Source of the DNA: Monomorium pharaonis
Taxonomy: Eukaryota > Arthropoda > Insecta > Hymenoptera > Formicidae
Length of the DNA: 64,000 nt
Direction of reading: 5' to 3'
Assembly (NCBI RefSeq): GCF_013373865.1
Contig: NC_050469.1
Coordinates: 5,140,042 to 5,204,041, forward strand
Shown here in pieces: positions 40,201 through 55,200 of the stretch. The translations under genes and the position numbers were made by a program. Below the pieces are notes generated by a model. The model saw only the letters and a list, made by a program, of their open reading frames with translations, was not told the DNA's origin and did no database searches. The first letter of the stretch is position 1. Every line of letters starts with the position of its first letter.

Positions 40201-43200
40201 GATATTCGGAAGTTGCGGTGTAAAACCGCGATTCTGCGATGAGTAATGTGTAGCCGTGCAGAATTTTATTTTATTGAAAACGTGAATCTTTTTAGTATTA
40301 TTATCGTTATTCATTCTCCGAAGAATCGGATTCTCAATTAAAAAACCGCAGTGTAAAAAATGCAATGGAGGGGGAGGGGGAGGGGAAGGGAAACCGGGAG
40401 TGACTTTCTCACGCAGTAAATCGTAAGAAGAATCCGGTGCAACGTGAAACTGCAACTCCGGAGCAAGCCCGAAAACAAGACCACAGCGGCGAACGCTGGA
40501 TAAAATTTCTCGCGCGCGAGCTCTCGGATTTCCGCGTTTCTCAGTTTCGGAAAACGAGAATTGAAAGCGACCCTAGTCACCGATTCTTGCACCGCACGCA
40601 TATCCCGTACGACAAAAAAAAAAAAGAAGAAGCGAAGAAAATCCGCAGGACTCGCGAGGATACTTTGGTAGCAATATCCCCGAGATATCCCGCATAAGAG
40701 CACGGGATACCTCTCCATATCTGCCAGGATATATTCGCTTTTCCTTCTTTTTATAGCGCCCGCGATATTCTCAGGCTGCCGCACGCGAATTTTCCTTACA
40801 ATTTTCACACATTTCTCAACGATCCTTTCGAATATCCTGTACGAGAGCGTTGTAAGAAGCACTATAAAATTTTTATTATTATATATCGACGATAAGAGCC
40901 GAGGAAAAAAATCGAGATGTACGTACGCGAATTTGCGTTGCCATCGATTTGCAATTTTTGGTATGTACACCTCGCAGTACTACCTGCGCGAGAGCGAGTC
41001 AGATGGGCGTCTCGTGAGAGCGCGTTATACGAGACAGTGCGTGCCCTCGGTGTGCGTCTCAGCGGTGTATATACATACGCGTGACATGCATTAATGCAGC
41101 GCGACTCGGACGGCACTCTGAGAGCTCGTTCTCTCGTAAAACGCGTCGTAGTGCAGGGCGTGATTGCACCGCACTTAATGGGCCTTTAACCCCTGCGCGC
41201 TCCAGCGAACCGTTCCACAGCGCGGAGACTTCCGGTACAATTTTCCCATTGAAGACAGCCCCGCTGCCCCATTAAAATCCCCTCTCCTTCCCTCTCCTCC
41301 CTTCTCTACTGTCCCTCTTGGCCCATGACGAGGCGAACACGTTTCCTTTTGCAAGACTGCCTTAGACCGAATAAAGCTATTGCTTTTGAACACCTTTTTC
41401 GATTTGTCAGACTTTTATTGTTGCATTTTGTGGCATTATCGTATTTCGGCAACGTAAAGATCTACAAGAAAAGATTCGGATGTAAAATTTAACAATTAGG
41501 AGGAATTAAAAAAAGTCGAATCTATAAGAAAAGTCTATCTACTTTTTTAATTTTTCTGATTAAAAGCGCCTGCGAAAAGTATTATATTTCGCGTGCCAAT
41601 TTAGTTTTTTTTCTTTTAATAATCAGAATTCGGCGTTAATTTATCAATAAATTTCTAAATCATTACACCTCTGGATTTAATGTTTATTTTTAATTAACTT
41701 TGTGACTTTGATATGAAATATTTTAATTCGGCCGTAGAAGAAAAATTGCTGAAATGGTCTTGCGTCTCTTTCTCTCTCTCTCTCTCTTTCTTCAGCCTCC
41801 CCCCTTTCTGTGCTCCTTGTTACATTGTACCCTTTGGCCCTCTTCAACCCGGGTATGATGAATGGGACACTGAAGGATCGACGAACCTAAATCGAGCAGC
41901 GAAATTTGCGCCGTTAATGCGCGCGCGCGCGCAACTCTCCCGTCCTTTCCACGACGTGACGGAAATTAAAGGGGCCGTAATTAATCCCCATCCCCCCCCT
42001 CTCCCTAGGTGTTCCGAAACCTTGGTACCCGCTTTGAAGCGTATCTCCTCGCGTTACCGGGAGAACGATGTTGCCCGGAATTACGTGACCGTACTGCCGA
42101 CGACTTTTACATTCACGCCGAGATGCCTCTCAGTGCCTATTTATGATAATTCGGTCGCTTCATGGTCGAGCGAGAGAGACTCGTTGTATTGTCAGAAAAT
42201 ATTCGGCATTTCCGCGGACGCATTTTCAAAAGTGTCAAGGATATACGATCACGTGTTTGGGAGCGTTTGTACGTGCTACGTAATACGCTTTCGCTCATAA
42301 AAATGCACGCTACGGAAGAAGAATGCTTGCCTTGCAAGTTACCAGAGTTTCAACTTGCCGCTTGTTCTTTGCTTGTTGTAACGTACACAATTGTGTAAAA
42401 CGACAGCAACGTACAAAATTACACGAGTTTTTTTAACGTGGCGCATATACAGTATTATGCAATAGTACTGTTTGCTTACGTGCGCGGTAATTAAGAAAGT
42501 TTTAAGCACGCATTTTCATTTACGATCCATTTTGAAGAAACTTTAGACATTACTTTATTATTTTATGACAGAATCACGACGATGGCATCGTTTAAGATTT
42601 TTTTCCACACAAAATTTATCTCGCAATGTTTACTTTGTAATACATTTTCCGAGGGTTAAAGCGAGCCTCACTTATTTCGATCTGTGCCCTTTGGTGTAAT
42701 TTTATTTTTTTGTATTACCGAGACCTCACTGCCCGCTACTATTTATCGTTCCAATGCTAGAGAGAACGTTCCCCCCTCCCCCCCCCCCCGTAATAGATTA
42801 ATCGAGTACTCGAGAAAAACGGTAAGAGACGATCGTAAACTTCTCGAGTGTTTGGATCGGTGGAGCATCCAGTCTGTCTAGAGAGAAAACCTTTTCAGCT
42901 ATCACAGATACTTCAGCCGTGCCTTTCGTTTCTCTCATTTCATCCCGGCTCTTCAGCGAACATGACGAATGAGAAGCGAAGGATCCACGAGTAGTCCAGA
43001 TCGAGCGGCGAAATTTCCTACGTTGATACTACTCGCATTTAGGAGGTATCATCACAGTCGAGCAACGATGATGTAGAGGAAATTGAGCGCACGAGAGGTA
43101 TAATTAACTCCTTTGGCCACTATCCAGAATATATCCGCATTTTTGTCATATTTTTATAATGCCGCTCCCGACTATTTCCATCTGTATTTTCCGACTGCGT

Positions 43201-46200
43201 TCCGTCAAGAGAAAAAAATGTATTTTTGCGAAATCCTCGACTCTTTTAAACGCAACCAGACCAGATTACTTTTAACATACTCTACAATTTGTCGTTTATA
43301 ATTGAATTATTATTCATAATTATTTATTAATCCGTACATGTTTTAATTCGTTTGACATCGTTAATCCTTTTGATTGACGCACGTTTTTGCCGTGCTATCA
43401 AATATATCTTTTCACGTGGTAAATATGAAACGTAAAATATAAATAGTATAATATCTTATCGTTATTCAAATAATAATTCTAAAAATATAGCACTGTAGAA
43501 AAGATTAAGAAAGAGTTTGAAAATATTACAAGCAATATGTATGTTATACTTTTTATTCAGGGTATTCCGTTAAATTTTTCAGTACAATCGTGAGAAAGAC
43601 AATTCGCAACGAAGTGGAAAAGGGAAAAGTGCAAGATTCACATTCCGGCAACAAGTTGATTAAATACGTAAGGAATAAAAAACGCGGCCCCGAGATTCTC
43701 GCGCTTTGCATTGCGCATTAAAAAGGCACAGTCCGGAATTAAATTAAACGAGTTTCGCGCGATCAACTTCCTGGAATACACGATGAGTTATGACAGAAGT
43801 TATGACAAACAACGAGCGGCAGGCATGCCCGTGATCTTAACGTGGGACGCGTATCGTAACGAGCTTCGAGCCCGACGTGTCGAGAACCTTAACGCCAATT
43901 TTCCACGGTGTGATGTATTCGTCTTGATTATAATTTCCTTCTCAAGCATCATTGCGCAAGCGCCCTTAAGTTCAACGTTCGTTAGCTGCCGTCAAAGAGA
44001 CACGGACGACTTTGATTCTCTGCTCCGGCCGGAAGTCTTTGGCCGGATCGACAATCATCGCTTGTGTTCTCGTTTTACGTCCGTATATTTTTTCTTCGCC
44101 CGAGAGAGGCGCTAGATAGCTTGGAAAAACATCCGCGTTTTGCTTTGCGACCTCGTCAGGGCTGGCGGTGGAATATTTGCCGGAGAAAAAAAAAGAAAGA
44201 AAGAAAACAAAAACGAATGAGAATCAACGAATGAGAATATCTTGTTTTGCGCTTCAATTGCTCCGGGGCTATTTGCAATAGTGTAATTATATCGCGAAAG
44301 TTGAAATAGACCAGATATGCATAAAAGATTGCGATATGAAGAGAAATATAGTACTATAGAAATAGAAGACAAGACCGGGAAATATATTTAGAATGACCTA
44401 AATTTATTTGCGACAAACCGGTTTCGTGCTCAGTTATGATCTCTTTCAGATTTGTTATTTGAAATTATCACAATGTACCGCAATGTAAATTATATAGATC
44501 CTTATTTTTTATGAAATCCCCGCAATCAATGTACCACAATGTAAATTACAGACCTATCTCTCGCATTCATCGGAAAAACTTCCGATCTTGCCATTAAAGC
44601 GTTGCCAATGGCGTGTTTTTGTCGGTCGCAATTAATCGATCCTCCTTTCTACGAGTTCGCGAAATTCGCGGCTGCTCGAAAACCCCGAGATAGACACGTC
44701 CGATAAAGCCGCAGCGGTCAATTACGTACGGTACAAACGAGGGCCTGTTGAAACAAACTCGCGCGACTCGCGCGTTTGTGTTCCGAGCCCGTATGAACCG
44801 GTCGTCGGGGCTACTTAAATCCGTGTGTAACGCGAGTTGAAAGGCCATTTGAAATCCGAGATCCTTAGCACAGCTGTCTCACTCTCTTTCTCTCCCCGCA
44901 TAATCTCCGCGTGCCCGACCGCCGAGGCTGATGCCTCACCGCAAATTCAAAATGGAGAAAGAAGCTGCACGGCCCTGTATCCCGGTGTTAATTGAACGGC
45001 CGTGCGCGCGCGATTCGATAACCAAAACGAATCGTCCGCTCGGTACGGGCCGCACTAATTAGGCGGGCGAGATGAGCCAATGCATTGTTCCCAGTTTGAA
45101 TTCCAGCGGATCACAAAATTAAATTAGTGGCTGTGCGTGCTATCAATTGCCGCGATTTTGATTGTTTCATTGTACGAAACGTAGAATTATTTTTTAATTT
45201 TTTTTCAAGATTTTTGTGTGTATGTATACAGCCAGTTGGGTGTGGTTGCCATTATCTGTACATATAAATTTATCTAAATGAAGAAATGGCTTTATCTGGA
45301 TTATTAAAATTAAAACATATTATCTCTAAGACAAAAAAGTATCTTTTTCAAAGAAAATATAAAGTATTATCTTTAACTTCAATTTTTAAGTTTCCTTCAT
45401 TATTTTTATTCTAATAAAAAAGAATTTTTCTAAGTAGTAACAATAAATTATACAGATCAGAAAATAGTAGCAGTATGTAAAAATTACAAAACTATAAATA
45501 GTCGAAAATTTTTATGAGGAATTCTGTCAGTTGTTATATAATAATATATGTGAGTTGTATTACTTCTATTTTGCAAATCTAATTTTTATTGCATACTGAT
45601 CTAAATCAAAATAATAGAAACACTTGTCAGATTGAATTATTTGACGAACTCTTGCTTTTAAGAAATAGGAATTTATGAAAAGAAGTCAATAAATATAATT
45701 ATAATAATACCAATAATATATTAATAAAAATATGAACAGATTGTTTTCTGTATCCTAAATTGTTTTGTTTAACAGCGATATTATTATCTTAAAATTATAT
45801 CAAACAATATACAGTTTTGTCTAGATCATTTTAAGCTATCTAAACGCAACACTATATATACAGTCTTAATAAAAAAAAGTAAACACCTTTAGTTTTAAAT
45901 TTATTTTTTAAATTATTTTATGTTTATTATTTCGTGTTAAATAATTATCCTTCGTTTTAAGAATTCTTCAAACTCTTGTAATGTATATTGGTGGTAATTA
46001 ATAACAACATTATAAGTAAAATAATTCCAGATAAGTAAAAAGAAATATAAATGCTCATTATTATTGTTTGAGGCTGAACATAGATAAATTGTAAAATAAA
46101 ATTTATTATTTTTCCAGTGATCTACATATTTCAAATCATAAAATCTATAAGTTGATGTCACGGAATATTACACGCCTCGCATTAATCAGCTTGGGCTCTG

Positions 46201-49200
46201 CACCTTCTCAACCGTATTCCCAACCGTATCACAACGGTGTACATGACATGTTAGTAAACTTTCGCGCGAATTCCTACAAACGTGCCATTTCGTTACTCGT
46301 GCTCATGCCCGATAAGTAACACTTAGCGAACACGCAGTATCTCAGAGATTTACATTCGCCGTGCGCGCTTAACATCACGATCGGAAACGAGCATTACGCG
46401 ACGTCTCGACGCTTATCGTACGTCGAGATATCGCGAGCGCGATAAACCACGTCGCGATTAGGAATGACCCCCACCACGAACGCGCGCTGGATGCGACATT
46501 AGCCGTGAAGGATTCCAAGAAAACCCGCCCTCTTCCCGCACTCATCTGCCGCTCGGGAAAAACTTTTCTTACCCTTTCGCGGGCGGTCGAATTAAACGGG
46601 CCGCTATTTACGGGCGACGATTGTCAATACTCGCCGCGTATATCGCCGGGGAACGGTTGTCCCAACAGGTTTCAACCACGCTTCACATTCGCTCCGAGAA
46701 CGCGCGATATCAGATACGATGACAATGCCGATATTTCGGCGCGCGAAAGTGCACTCGCGATATTTCAGGGCGACGCGATGCCTGGGATGAGAATCTGGGG
46801 GCGGGTGCGCGCGCGTGGCGGTGCAATAAAACGCGCGATATTTTCTCCCCCGGCGGGGGGATATTGAATGAAACGCCCAACCCTCCGTTTCACCATACCG
46901 GTATGTGAATCTCGTGATCTCGCGCCAAAAGCGGCGATAAAGACGAACGGTCGACGCGTCCTCTTCCGCGCGCGCGCGCGCGAAGGAGAGGCCCGGCGCG
47001 TTTATTCGGTCACGTCGTTATCGCGATAAATAACGATAATTTCGCCCATGCTGGTTATCCGCCGGTGACGCGGTCTCGTAAGCGTTATCACTTCGGGGCG
47101 AAATTGCGTCGATAATTCAGCCAGCGAAATAATAAGCAGCGCTCCGCTCGCCGGCCGGCCGGCGAGCTTGTACAACGGCGCGCCGCACGCGTTCGAAGCT
47201 TTATCACTTTGCATAATACGATCTTTGCGTGACGCGATGTCATTGCGTATACCGGCGACCGGCCGCGTTATCGCTCGTGCAGCGCGCCGATTTCAATGAC
47301 GCAAGGATATAGCTTATGAGTACGCCGGACGACCGGCGGCGCTGTTCAACGAATTGCGGTAAATTAGCTTGGATAATCGCTGTTTATCACGCTCGAGATA
47401 CGTTGCCTCGCTAAATCGTCCGGGATCGAGTGGTTTTCTACTGCAGATATAGTTCACACGATCTTCTCTTTTCTCAGTTGAACGACTAATAAAGTTCTTC
47501 GATGTCGGAAACTAAGAGGCGTTTAAAATTAATTTAAACGCATCAAGCTTCTCTCGCAAGAATACAGATAGCGAAAGTTTATGCCTCAAAATGTAGAGGA
47601 AGGTTGCCAATGCCTGGCATAGGGTTCCTGATGAAGCGTCACCCCGATTTCTCAGAAACTAAACATTGCACTGTATTAAAAGAAATAAAAATATGTAGTT
47701 TACATATATATATATATATATATACGTGACTTTTTCCTATGTAAATTCTACTAAAAGCGAATCTAATCTAATGTAATCTAATTTTTATATAAATAATCGC
47801 GCTACATGTTGTGTCTAGCGGAACAGTATTTGTATAATCGATAAAAAAAGAATGTTTTACATCGAAGTCAAAGGCTTCTAGGAATCCTCACATACGTTAA
47901 CTTCGGAGAATTGCCTATCTAAGTGGGAATCTAGTGTTGAAAATTAAATATATAATATGACAAAATGGCCTCCTGGAAGAATAAATCCTTCATAAGAGAG
48001 GTAATCGTTAAATATTCCCTAAGAAATTTGCAATTAAGAATAACGCCCTTGGATACACCTTTGATATATTATATTTTTTTACAATTCTTGGGGAATAGAA
48101 TAGAAACTTTAGTTTTACGACTGTGTAAAACGTGAACGTTGTTACGGCTAATTACATAATAGTCTTTTTCGTAGGAGCAATTAAAGATATAAAGATAATT
48201 GAGCTTCTGCGTCACGTGTCCTCGAGCAACTTTGCTGTCTCGCTTTTCGTGACTCTAACTAAAGCTGTTTTTAAAGCTCTCAATTTGTCTCCGAGTACTT
48301 TGAATGGCGCGAGCTCGTGATGCCGCAAATTACACGGAAATATCGATAACGGGTTTACCTTTGTGAAGAGATAGCGTAATGCAGGCTGTCTCATGAAATC
48401 TGCATAGCGCTTCGAGCACGTATTCCCCGATCATTTCAACAACACTCGCTTCTGATGACCTGAATCATTCTTTGCTCTGAACTTAATATTATGCTAAGAT
48501 CTTGGAGTTTTCAACATAAAATAAATTACATTATAATTACACCTTGCATTCTTTTTCCGAAGATGCACCTCTAAAGGTTCGGCTCGGATTTTTATGGAAC
48601 ACTTTAAAGGGGACGAGCACTAATTCTCCAAGAGGACAACGATCGTCGAGAAAATCGTCGGTCGTCAAGAAACTTTAGGAGGGCCACTTTCTCACTGTAT
48701 CTCGATTCTTATCTCCGTGGTTTTTCTTTATCGCACGATGCGAATGCAACGGCCGTCTTATCGGCGAGTCGTAAAGGCACAAATTCGCACTAAATCGTCG
48801 AGAAGACGATTCGCGGGACGCGACACTCCCTCCTGGCCGGCAATTCGACCCGGCTTCTTCGACGACACCCTGTCCGCCTCCGTCCCACTCCACCCTCATT
48901 TAAGATCCGAATTAATTACGACGTGGTGTAATAAAAAAGACGCATACTTTTATGCGGCCCGTGGAACAAGGCGATCACGCCCGGCACTTAAAGTTTATAG
49001 GATCACCTGTCGCATCGCTTCCTCTCTTTCGCCGCTGCACTCTTATTCTTGCAGTTCTCGTTCTCTTTCTCTTTCTCTCTCTCTCTCTCGGTCATCCTCC
49101 ACAGTCTCTTTAATCTCATTTTTACGCTGCTCGACGTACTTCTCGCTGGCCACATCGGCATAATCCGTATAAAACGTGATCGTGAACATTGCGCTTTTCA

Positions 49201-52200
49201 TCCTCGCTCTTTGTAATAACGTCACGATTCATTCAGTCGCAAATTAAGATGCTTATAATATGGCATGCTGTCCTCCAAAGGGACCTCCAAAGAATGCCCA
49301 TGCATACACACATATGTAAAATATAATATTTAATATTGCTGTGTGCTCACAAGAATTCTTAATGATTACTGAATTCGCAATTAATAAAAATTAAATAAAT
49401 AAAGAGCAGCGAAATCCTTCGTTCAAAATGCATACGGTAATTCAGCACTGGATTTATCATAATAATAATTTTATGGCCAACGCTGGAGTATCGGGGATTA
49501 ACATGCCAATTGGCGGTACAATTTCCATAGGTATGAAAGATCGCATGAAATTTATGTGTACGGATAATCGTCGTAATCGCCCGTATGTATCATAATATTA
49601 TATCTATATGCAAATGTTACATTACGCAGTTTGTGTAATGTTCATTTGTTCGTGCGCGGGGGGAGGGGGGATTCCCCGCGCGAACAAACTGCGCGGACAG
49701 TAACGGGCGGAGAAAAATTAGTTCCGGGTGATTTATGGGCGCGTTCTTCGGTGAAAATCGATTAAAGCGGGTAAATTCTTTCCTCTCTTTTAAACGACAC
49801 TTCGACGATGCTTCCATTTCTCATCGGACGAGTGTTTGGCAATTTAAGAGTACATTCGTCTCTCGCGACGGGTGATTACCCTTGCAGATTTGCAGTCTGT
49901 CTTCAAGCTACGTCTCGCGATCCGGCGCTACCTTCGAGATCTCGCCCCCTCGTATCCGTGTAATCAGACGATGCTCTTCGTTTTCGTATTATTCATAGAA
50001 CGATCGATCTTCGAACGGCGGGTTTGTCGTATTTCGTTTGACGGGATTGCCAAGAATCTCGGCGTACGCAAATACGCACCATTTTACTTTATAAACGGCG
50101 GGTTTGAGTTATGTGATATTAATAGAACGTTCAAAAGTCGACTAGCATTACAAATATTTGGTACTGCAAAATGACAAACGGCGATGAGCAATAATAAAAT
50201 ATTAGTGTATCTATATGTTTATATATAGTTACGTTTATTTAATTATTATATTAAAAATCATGAGATTACAAAGAGATTATAGAAATATTATAAAGATTAT
50301 GGCAAAAAATTTAATATCTCATAGTTATTCTAATCAAAATAAAGCAAAGCACAGAACTGTATTGTAATCAAAGATGCGATTGTCAAATACAGTTATTGTT
50401 TTGTTGAAAATTTCAGGAAATATTTACGCTGTCAAACCGCTGTCTTCATCTTGAGAAATTGCAGCGACGCTACAATACCATCTACTTATCGTGTTCGATG
50501 CAAAGTTTAAACGATTCGCTCGGTGTAATTTATAGCTTCATCGATTCCCGCGAGAAACCCGGTATCATTTAATTCTCGCATCGTTCGCGACACCGAAGTC
50601 CTGCAATCATCATTCCCGCCTCCAGTTTTAACGACCGGAGGTGAGAAATCAGGGCCGCACCCTTGGGTTTCACCGTAGCTGTATTTTTCACCCTCTGCCC
50701 TCGGTTTTTCCGCCTGACCCGCCCGTAAACAATGAATAATTTATTCTCCCGGGCGATCGTTCCTCGCCTTTCGTAGCTGCCATCTTGTCGGACGGAAAAC
50801 GGTGATTCAGAGAGAAGTGAGGAGCAAAGAAGAAAGAGAAGAAGAAGAAGAAGAAGAAGAGAGAAATAGACTCGTCGATGAGATGCGTGTCGAGCCGCGT
50901 GAAATCGCGCCGTCGTTGCAGTTAAATAATTGGATATTGTCAAGAGAGAAGGGAGCCCTGCTTGCTCGTTATATCCCGCACGCTCGCTCTCACGTAGACG
51001 AAGGAAGAATAGCGGGTTCGATAGACATACCCTTCGGATCTCGCCATGGTGTGTACGGCGAAGGCGGAAGAAAGCCGCGCTAAATTTAGCGGCATCATAA
51101 ATCTCAGCGGGCGCTCGCCCATCTCCCCCTTCCTCCCGGAAAGAGAGCATAAGTCGCGATTATGAATTTTACATGAACGGTTCGAGCGGGGCTCACGTGT
51201 TATAAAGTACGACGAGGAACAAGTCCGAGACCTCTCGCGCGTGCGAAAGGAACAATGCTTGCGTGTAACGGGAGCATCTGCATTTGGAGAGGGGGGAGGG
51301 GGGAGAGGGAGAAAGAAAAAAGAAAAGAGGAAAACCGACAGATGCCCCATGCACCTATCTTTTACGTAACCTTCGTCATATAATCACCCGTGAAAGAGAG
51401 GACCTTGCACAATCGACGTTGACACAACGGCGTTCCCTACCTTTCCCGCCCTTCTCCGAGTGGGTGCCGCCTGACACACAAATCGTCGGACGCGCGCAAT
51501 CTCCGCGTGCATCGAGCGAAAAAGAGTGCGTGATAATGGCTGGGTACCGACGAAGGCGACGACAGGTCGATTGCATCGACCCCGCGCATTCCTGGCGTAC
51601 CGGCACGTACCGCCTACCATCAAACACACTTTGTACCGTGTCGCATATTTTAATTCATTGTTTAGCAGCGAGCGAATGCCTCAAGTCCGGAAACGGCGCG
51701 CCACGCCGTAGCTTCCTTATTTTTTTTTTTCCGTTTATTTGTCGACGTCGGTTTTATTGTTGCAATCAGTAAAGTCAGTGAAAACACACTGATTTTCAAT
51801 GGTAAACTCATAATTTATCAAGCAGTAAAATAAATACGCTGATCTTTCAGCGATTATACATTAATTCTAAAGTAGAAATCACTAAAAGACAGTGAATACT
51901 CACTAATCATCATAATTATAAGACTATCACTGTAAATGAATGATAATATGCTGATTGTCATTTTGAGTATCCCTTTTTAATTTACAAGAATCGACATCTA
52001 GACGTTTTGAACAAAAAACTGATATCAAGCTGGTGACGATTTGATATATTATATCTGTACAGAATGTTTCAATGTTTAATGTTTTAGAAGTTTATTTTTA
52101 AAATTATTTTATGAAATAATATTTTATAAAGGAATTAATATTAACATATATAGTCTTAAAAACCTCGTTTCAGAATTACAGAACGTTGAAAATTCTATAG

Positions 52201-55200
52201 AATTATCATTTCTATATTTGTACTAATATTTTGAAAAAAATTGAATAAAAAAATGAATATTTTAAAATCTTTCTTTTTTCGTTTAGGAGCTCAAAAACAA
52301 TGATAATTTTATAAAATTTTTAATATTCTAAATCTTTCTCTAAAAAGATCCTTTGAGAGCACATATAATCTTGTCTGATAAAATGGCTTAAAAAATCAAC
52401 TTCTGTTAAAAATGTTGAATATTGCTTAAGAAATATTCTATATGATCAATTTTTATTAGAAAAAATAAAGGATAATACATTCACACATAAAATATTAGCC
52501 AAATAAATCAAACAAATCCTGCACATACATACAACGGTGATGCTATCGTCATCGATTTATTGGCGATTTAAATGCCTCGGGAGCACTTTTATTTCCGGGC
52601 TTAGCGCGCAATGCGACAGCACGACTATCAGGTGTTTCCCTCTTGTACTTTTAATCCACGATCCCGAGGGTAGAGTTCGCGTTTGCCGAGCGGGCGCATT
52701 CCGTGCCGAGACTGAGCAACACTGTAGAGAGTTTCCGCGATGCGTTGTTAAATTATGAGCCTAATTATGCAAAAATATGCGTCCGACCGGCAGAACGGAA
52801 AGCGCCTGGAGTATTTCGATAGAACGACGAACGATCCCATACCTCCCAGGTTCGGCTTCGTTTTTGTCGCATTTGCGCCAGAAAACATCGGAGAGGAATC
52901 CTTGGCGCGTTCGCGACAACGCGTTCCACAGCAGGTAGACATCATTGCGGACATTCTGAGCTCGATCTCGCGTTCGCGAAATTATCGCGAAAAATGGAAA
53001 GATTATCGGTACGTTTAAATTTGGAGAGAAAATGAGAAAAAAAAGAGAGAAATTTGTACAATTAATTAAATAATCATTATCTTATATATGCCTAACATAA
53101 ACAAAAGCAAAATCTTTAAAGAATTTGATAATCTTAAATTTCAGCAAAATATTACATTTTTCAAAATTATAATAATCACATCTAAACAGAATATTTTGAT
53201 TATTATTTTAATAATAGTAATACAAAATTCACAGTTTAAAGATATCGTTATTTTCTGTCCAATATTTTTTTTCCTCTCCATTCATAAAATTGTTTTTTTA
53301 ATAAAGATAAATATATTTTTCTCAATAAAATTATACACAATTTCTTCATGCAAGCAAGTTTTGTCGATTTAAAATTATTAAATTCTTTAAAGAAAATTTT
53401 ACATTCTTTTTTATATATAAGACAATGGTTATAGAGTTAAGACTAATTTTTTTCTACATAGCTTTGCTGTATATTTATAAAAAATTCGACAATAAATTTT
53501 CAATACGAAACGTTTGAGATACTGAAAGATAGATTATTTTACAAAATTAAACTTAAATTTAATGACATTTTTTTTTTTTTGAAAAAATGACTATTAAACT
53601 AAAACATCGAGATGCTGCTAATCAACGAGTCATCGAGGCGTTAAGACAGTGATGAAAACAACTGTTCAGAGATGCCTGCAACGAACGCGACGATCGGACA
53701 AGAGATAAAAACATTAATGAGATTAAGGCAACGAGTCTCGCAAAGAGTGCGGTAATTGGCCGGAAATAAAAATTAACTTTTCGCAATCAGGCAAGCCGGG
53801 GCAGGGGCAAGCTTAAGTCAAAGCGACGAGCTATTTTTCAAGTCTAAAATCCGATTCAAACTCCCCTTCTCGTTCCGTCCGGCGATAATCGCGGCAGTCC
53901 GGTGACACGGCGCGAGGACGAAGGGAACAGCCGCATTCGTCAGCGACACGAGGGAACGGCGAAACAATTTAATGGGCCGAATAACGAGCGTGGTTTACAG
54001 CCGTGGCGTACGTGCACACGTCGTCGGCGCGGCCACGGACGCTTCGCGATTGACAATTTAGTGGGCGTGCCGCGCGCGAGCTTACATTTCAGACGATGAT
54101 CCTCGCGGCGCTCGCGCGTTACGGCCTAGCATTATTTATTGCGTCGTTTTATAAGGGCGACTGGTTCGCCTTGGGATCTAGATTCGCTCCTCGCCCCTAG
54201 AGCGATTCGTGAATCGCGCAAATGCGCCACGCCATGCACTCCGATCGAGAAGCAGTGACTTGCGGAATTACAAGTGCACGAGAGAGAGAGAGAAAAAAAA
54301 GGGGAAAAGAAAAGTTTCGGTAATCGCCGAGTGGCGATCGTTGCGTGTCGAGGTTTAAGAGCAGCCTTTATCTCGGGACGAGCGATTTTCTTCGTTCTTC
54401 ATTATCCATTCTTTATTCATAGATCGCTATCTCTCTTCGTAAATTTTTAGAGATTTACGTATGCAAGATTTACGCGAATCGAACGTGCTTTTGAAATCGT
54501 CGTCTGTCAGGACCCTCGAGATATTGACATACGAAATGTGTATAATAGAAAGCACGAATTGATAAAAAAAAAAAAAGATTTGTCATCTGACGGGACGCCT
54601 GACGTTCAGCGAGCACGTGCTGCGCGCCCCTGAAAATAGCATCTCCGCCGAGATACGAGCGACGTTGTGCTTTCAATTGAAATGTAATTGTCGCGGTGGC
54701 GCAACGGTAACGCCGAGTTATTTCGCAGTCAGAGGCAAAGGCCTGCGTGCGCGTACACGAATGTGCATAAAGTACCAACTCGAGCTAAAATAAACGGGCG
54801 TTTTGTAACGCTGCCAAAACGCAGCCGGCTCGTCCGAGCTTATCGCGCGTCGTGCGGCCCCCGCAAGGGGATGTTTCCATTGCACCCGTAAGCTATTAGT
54901 CGACGCGGCAACGGAAAGATTAAAAGCTATGCAATTCGCTTCTGCATGCACGTGCACCTGACGTCGCCGCGTCATTGATCGCGGTCAATGACGAGAGGGT
55001 GGGAACACGCCGGAACACGTGCTGTCGTTTTACTCATTCGTTCTAGACCTCGTTATATCACGTGTGTATACTATACTATTTTAGATTTTCAGGGTTTCCT
55101 TGCACATTCAGCTCTGCGGATTCTACGATATATTTCAGTATTCTCAATTGTTTATTAGTAAGGTGACGGTTCCAATTACGGGATAGAGTCCTATTTATGA

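Larger units (their letters stand above)
46370..47420. other. CpG-dense block inside the giant intron
   Basis: Unusually rich in CG dinucleotides and GC compared with flanks at 45.2-46.1 kb. It contains the CG tract and the 22-bp palindrome. Open frames here (for example the plus-strand frame at 46505-46867) have no domain or splice logic. It may be regulatory DNA or an unrecognised promoter. Confidence 0.5.

Noticed and set aside
40338..40970. Minus-strand open frame of 210 codons
   Set aside because: No recognisable family, poly-Phe and poly-Leu/Pro parts from simple sequence, and no splice logic linking it to dystrophin.
50569..51150. Minus-strand open frame of 193 codons with a poly-Leu stretch
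   Set aside because: The Leu run is the reverse of the GAA microsatellite, not a real membrane segment; the rest has no pattern.
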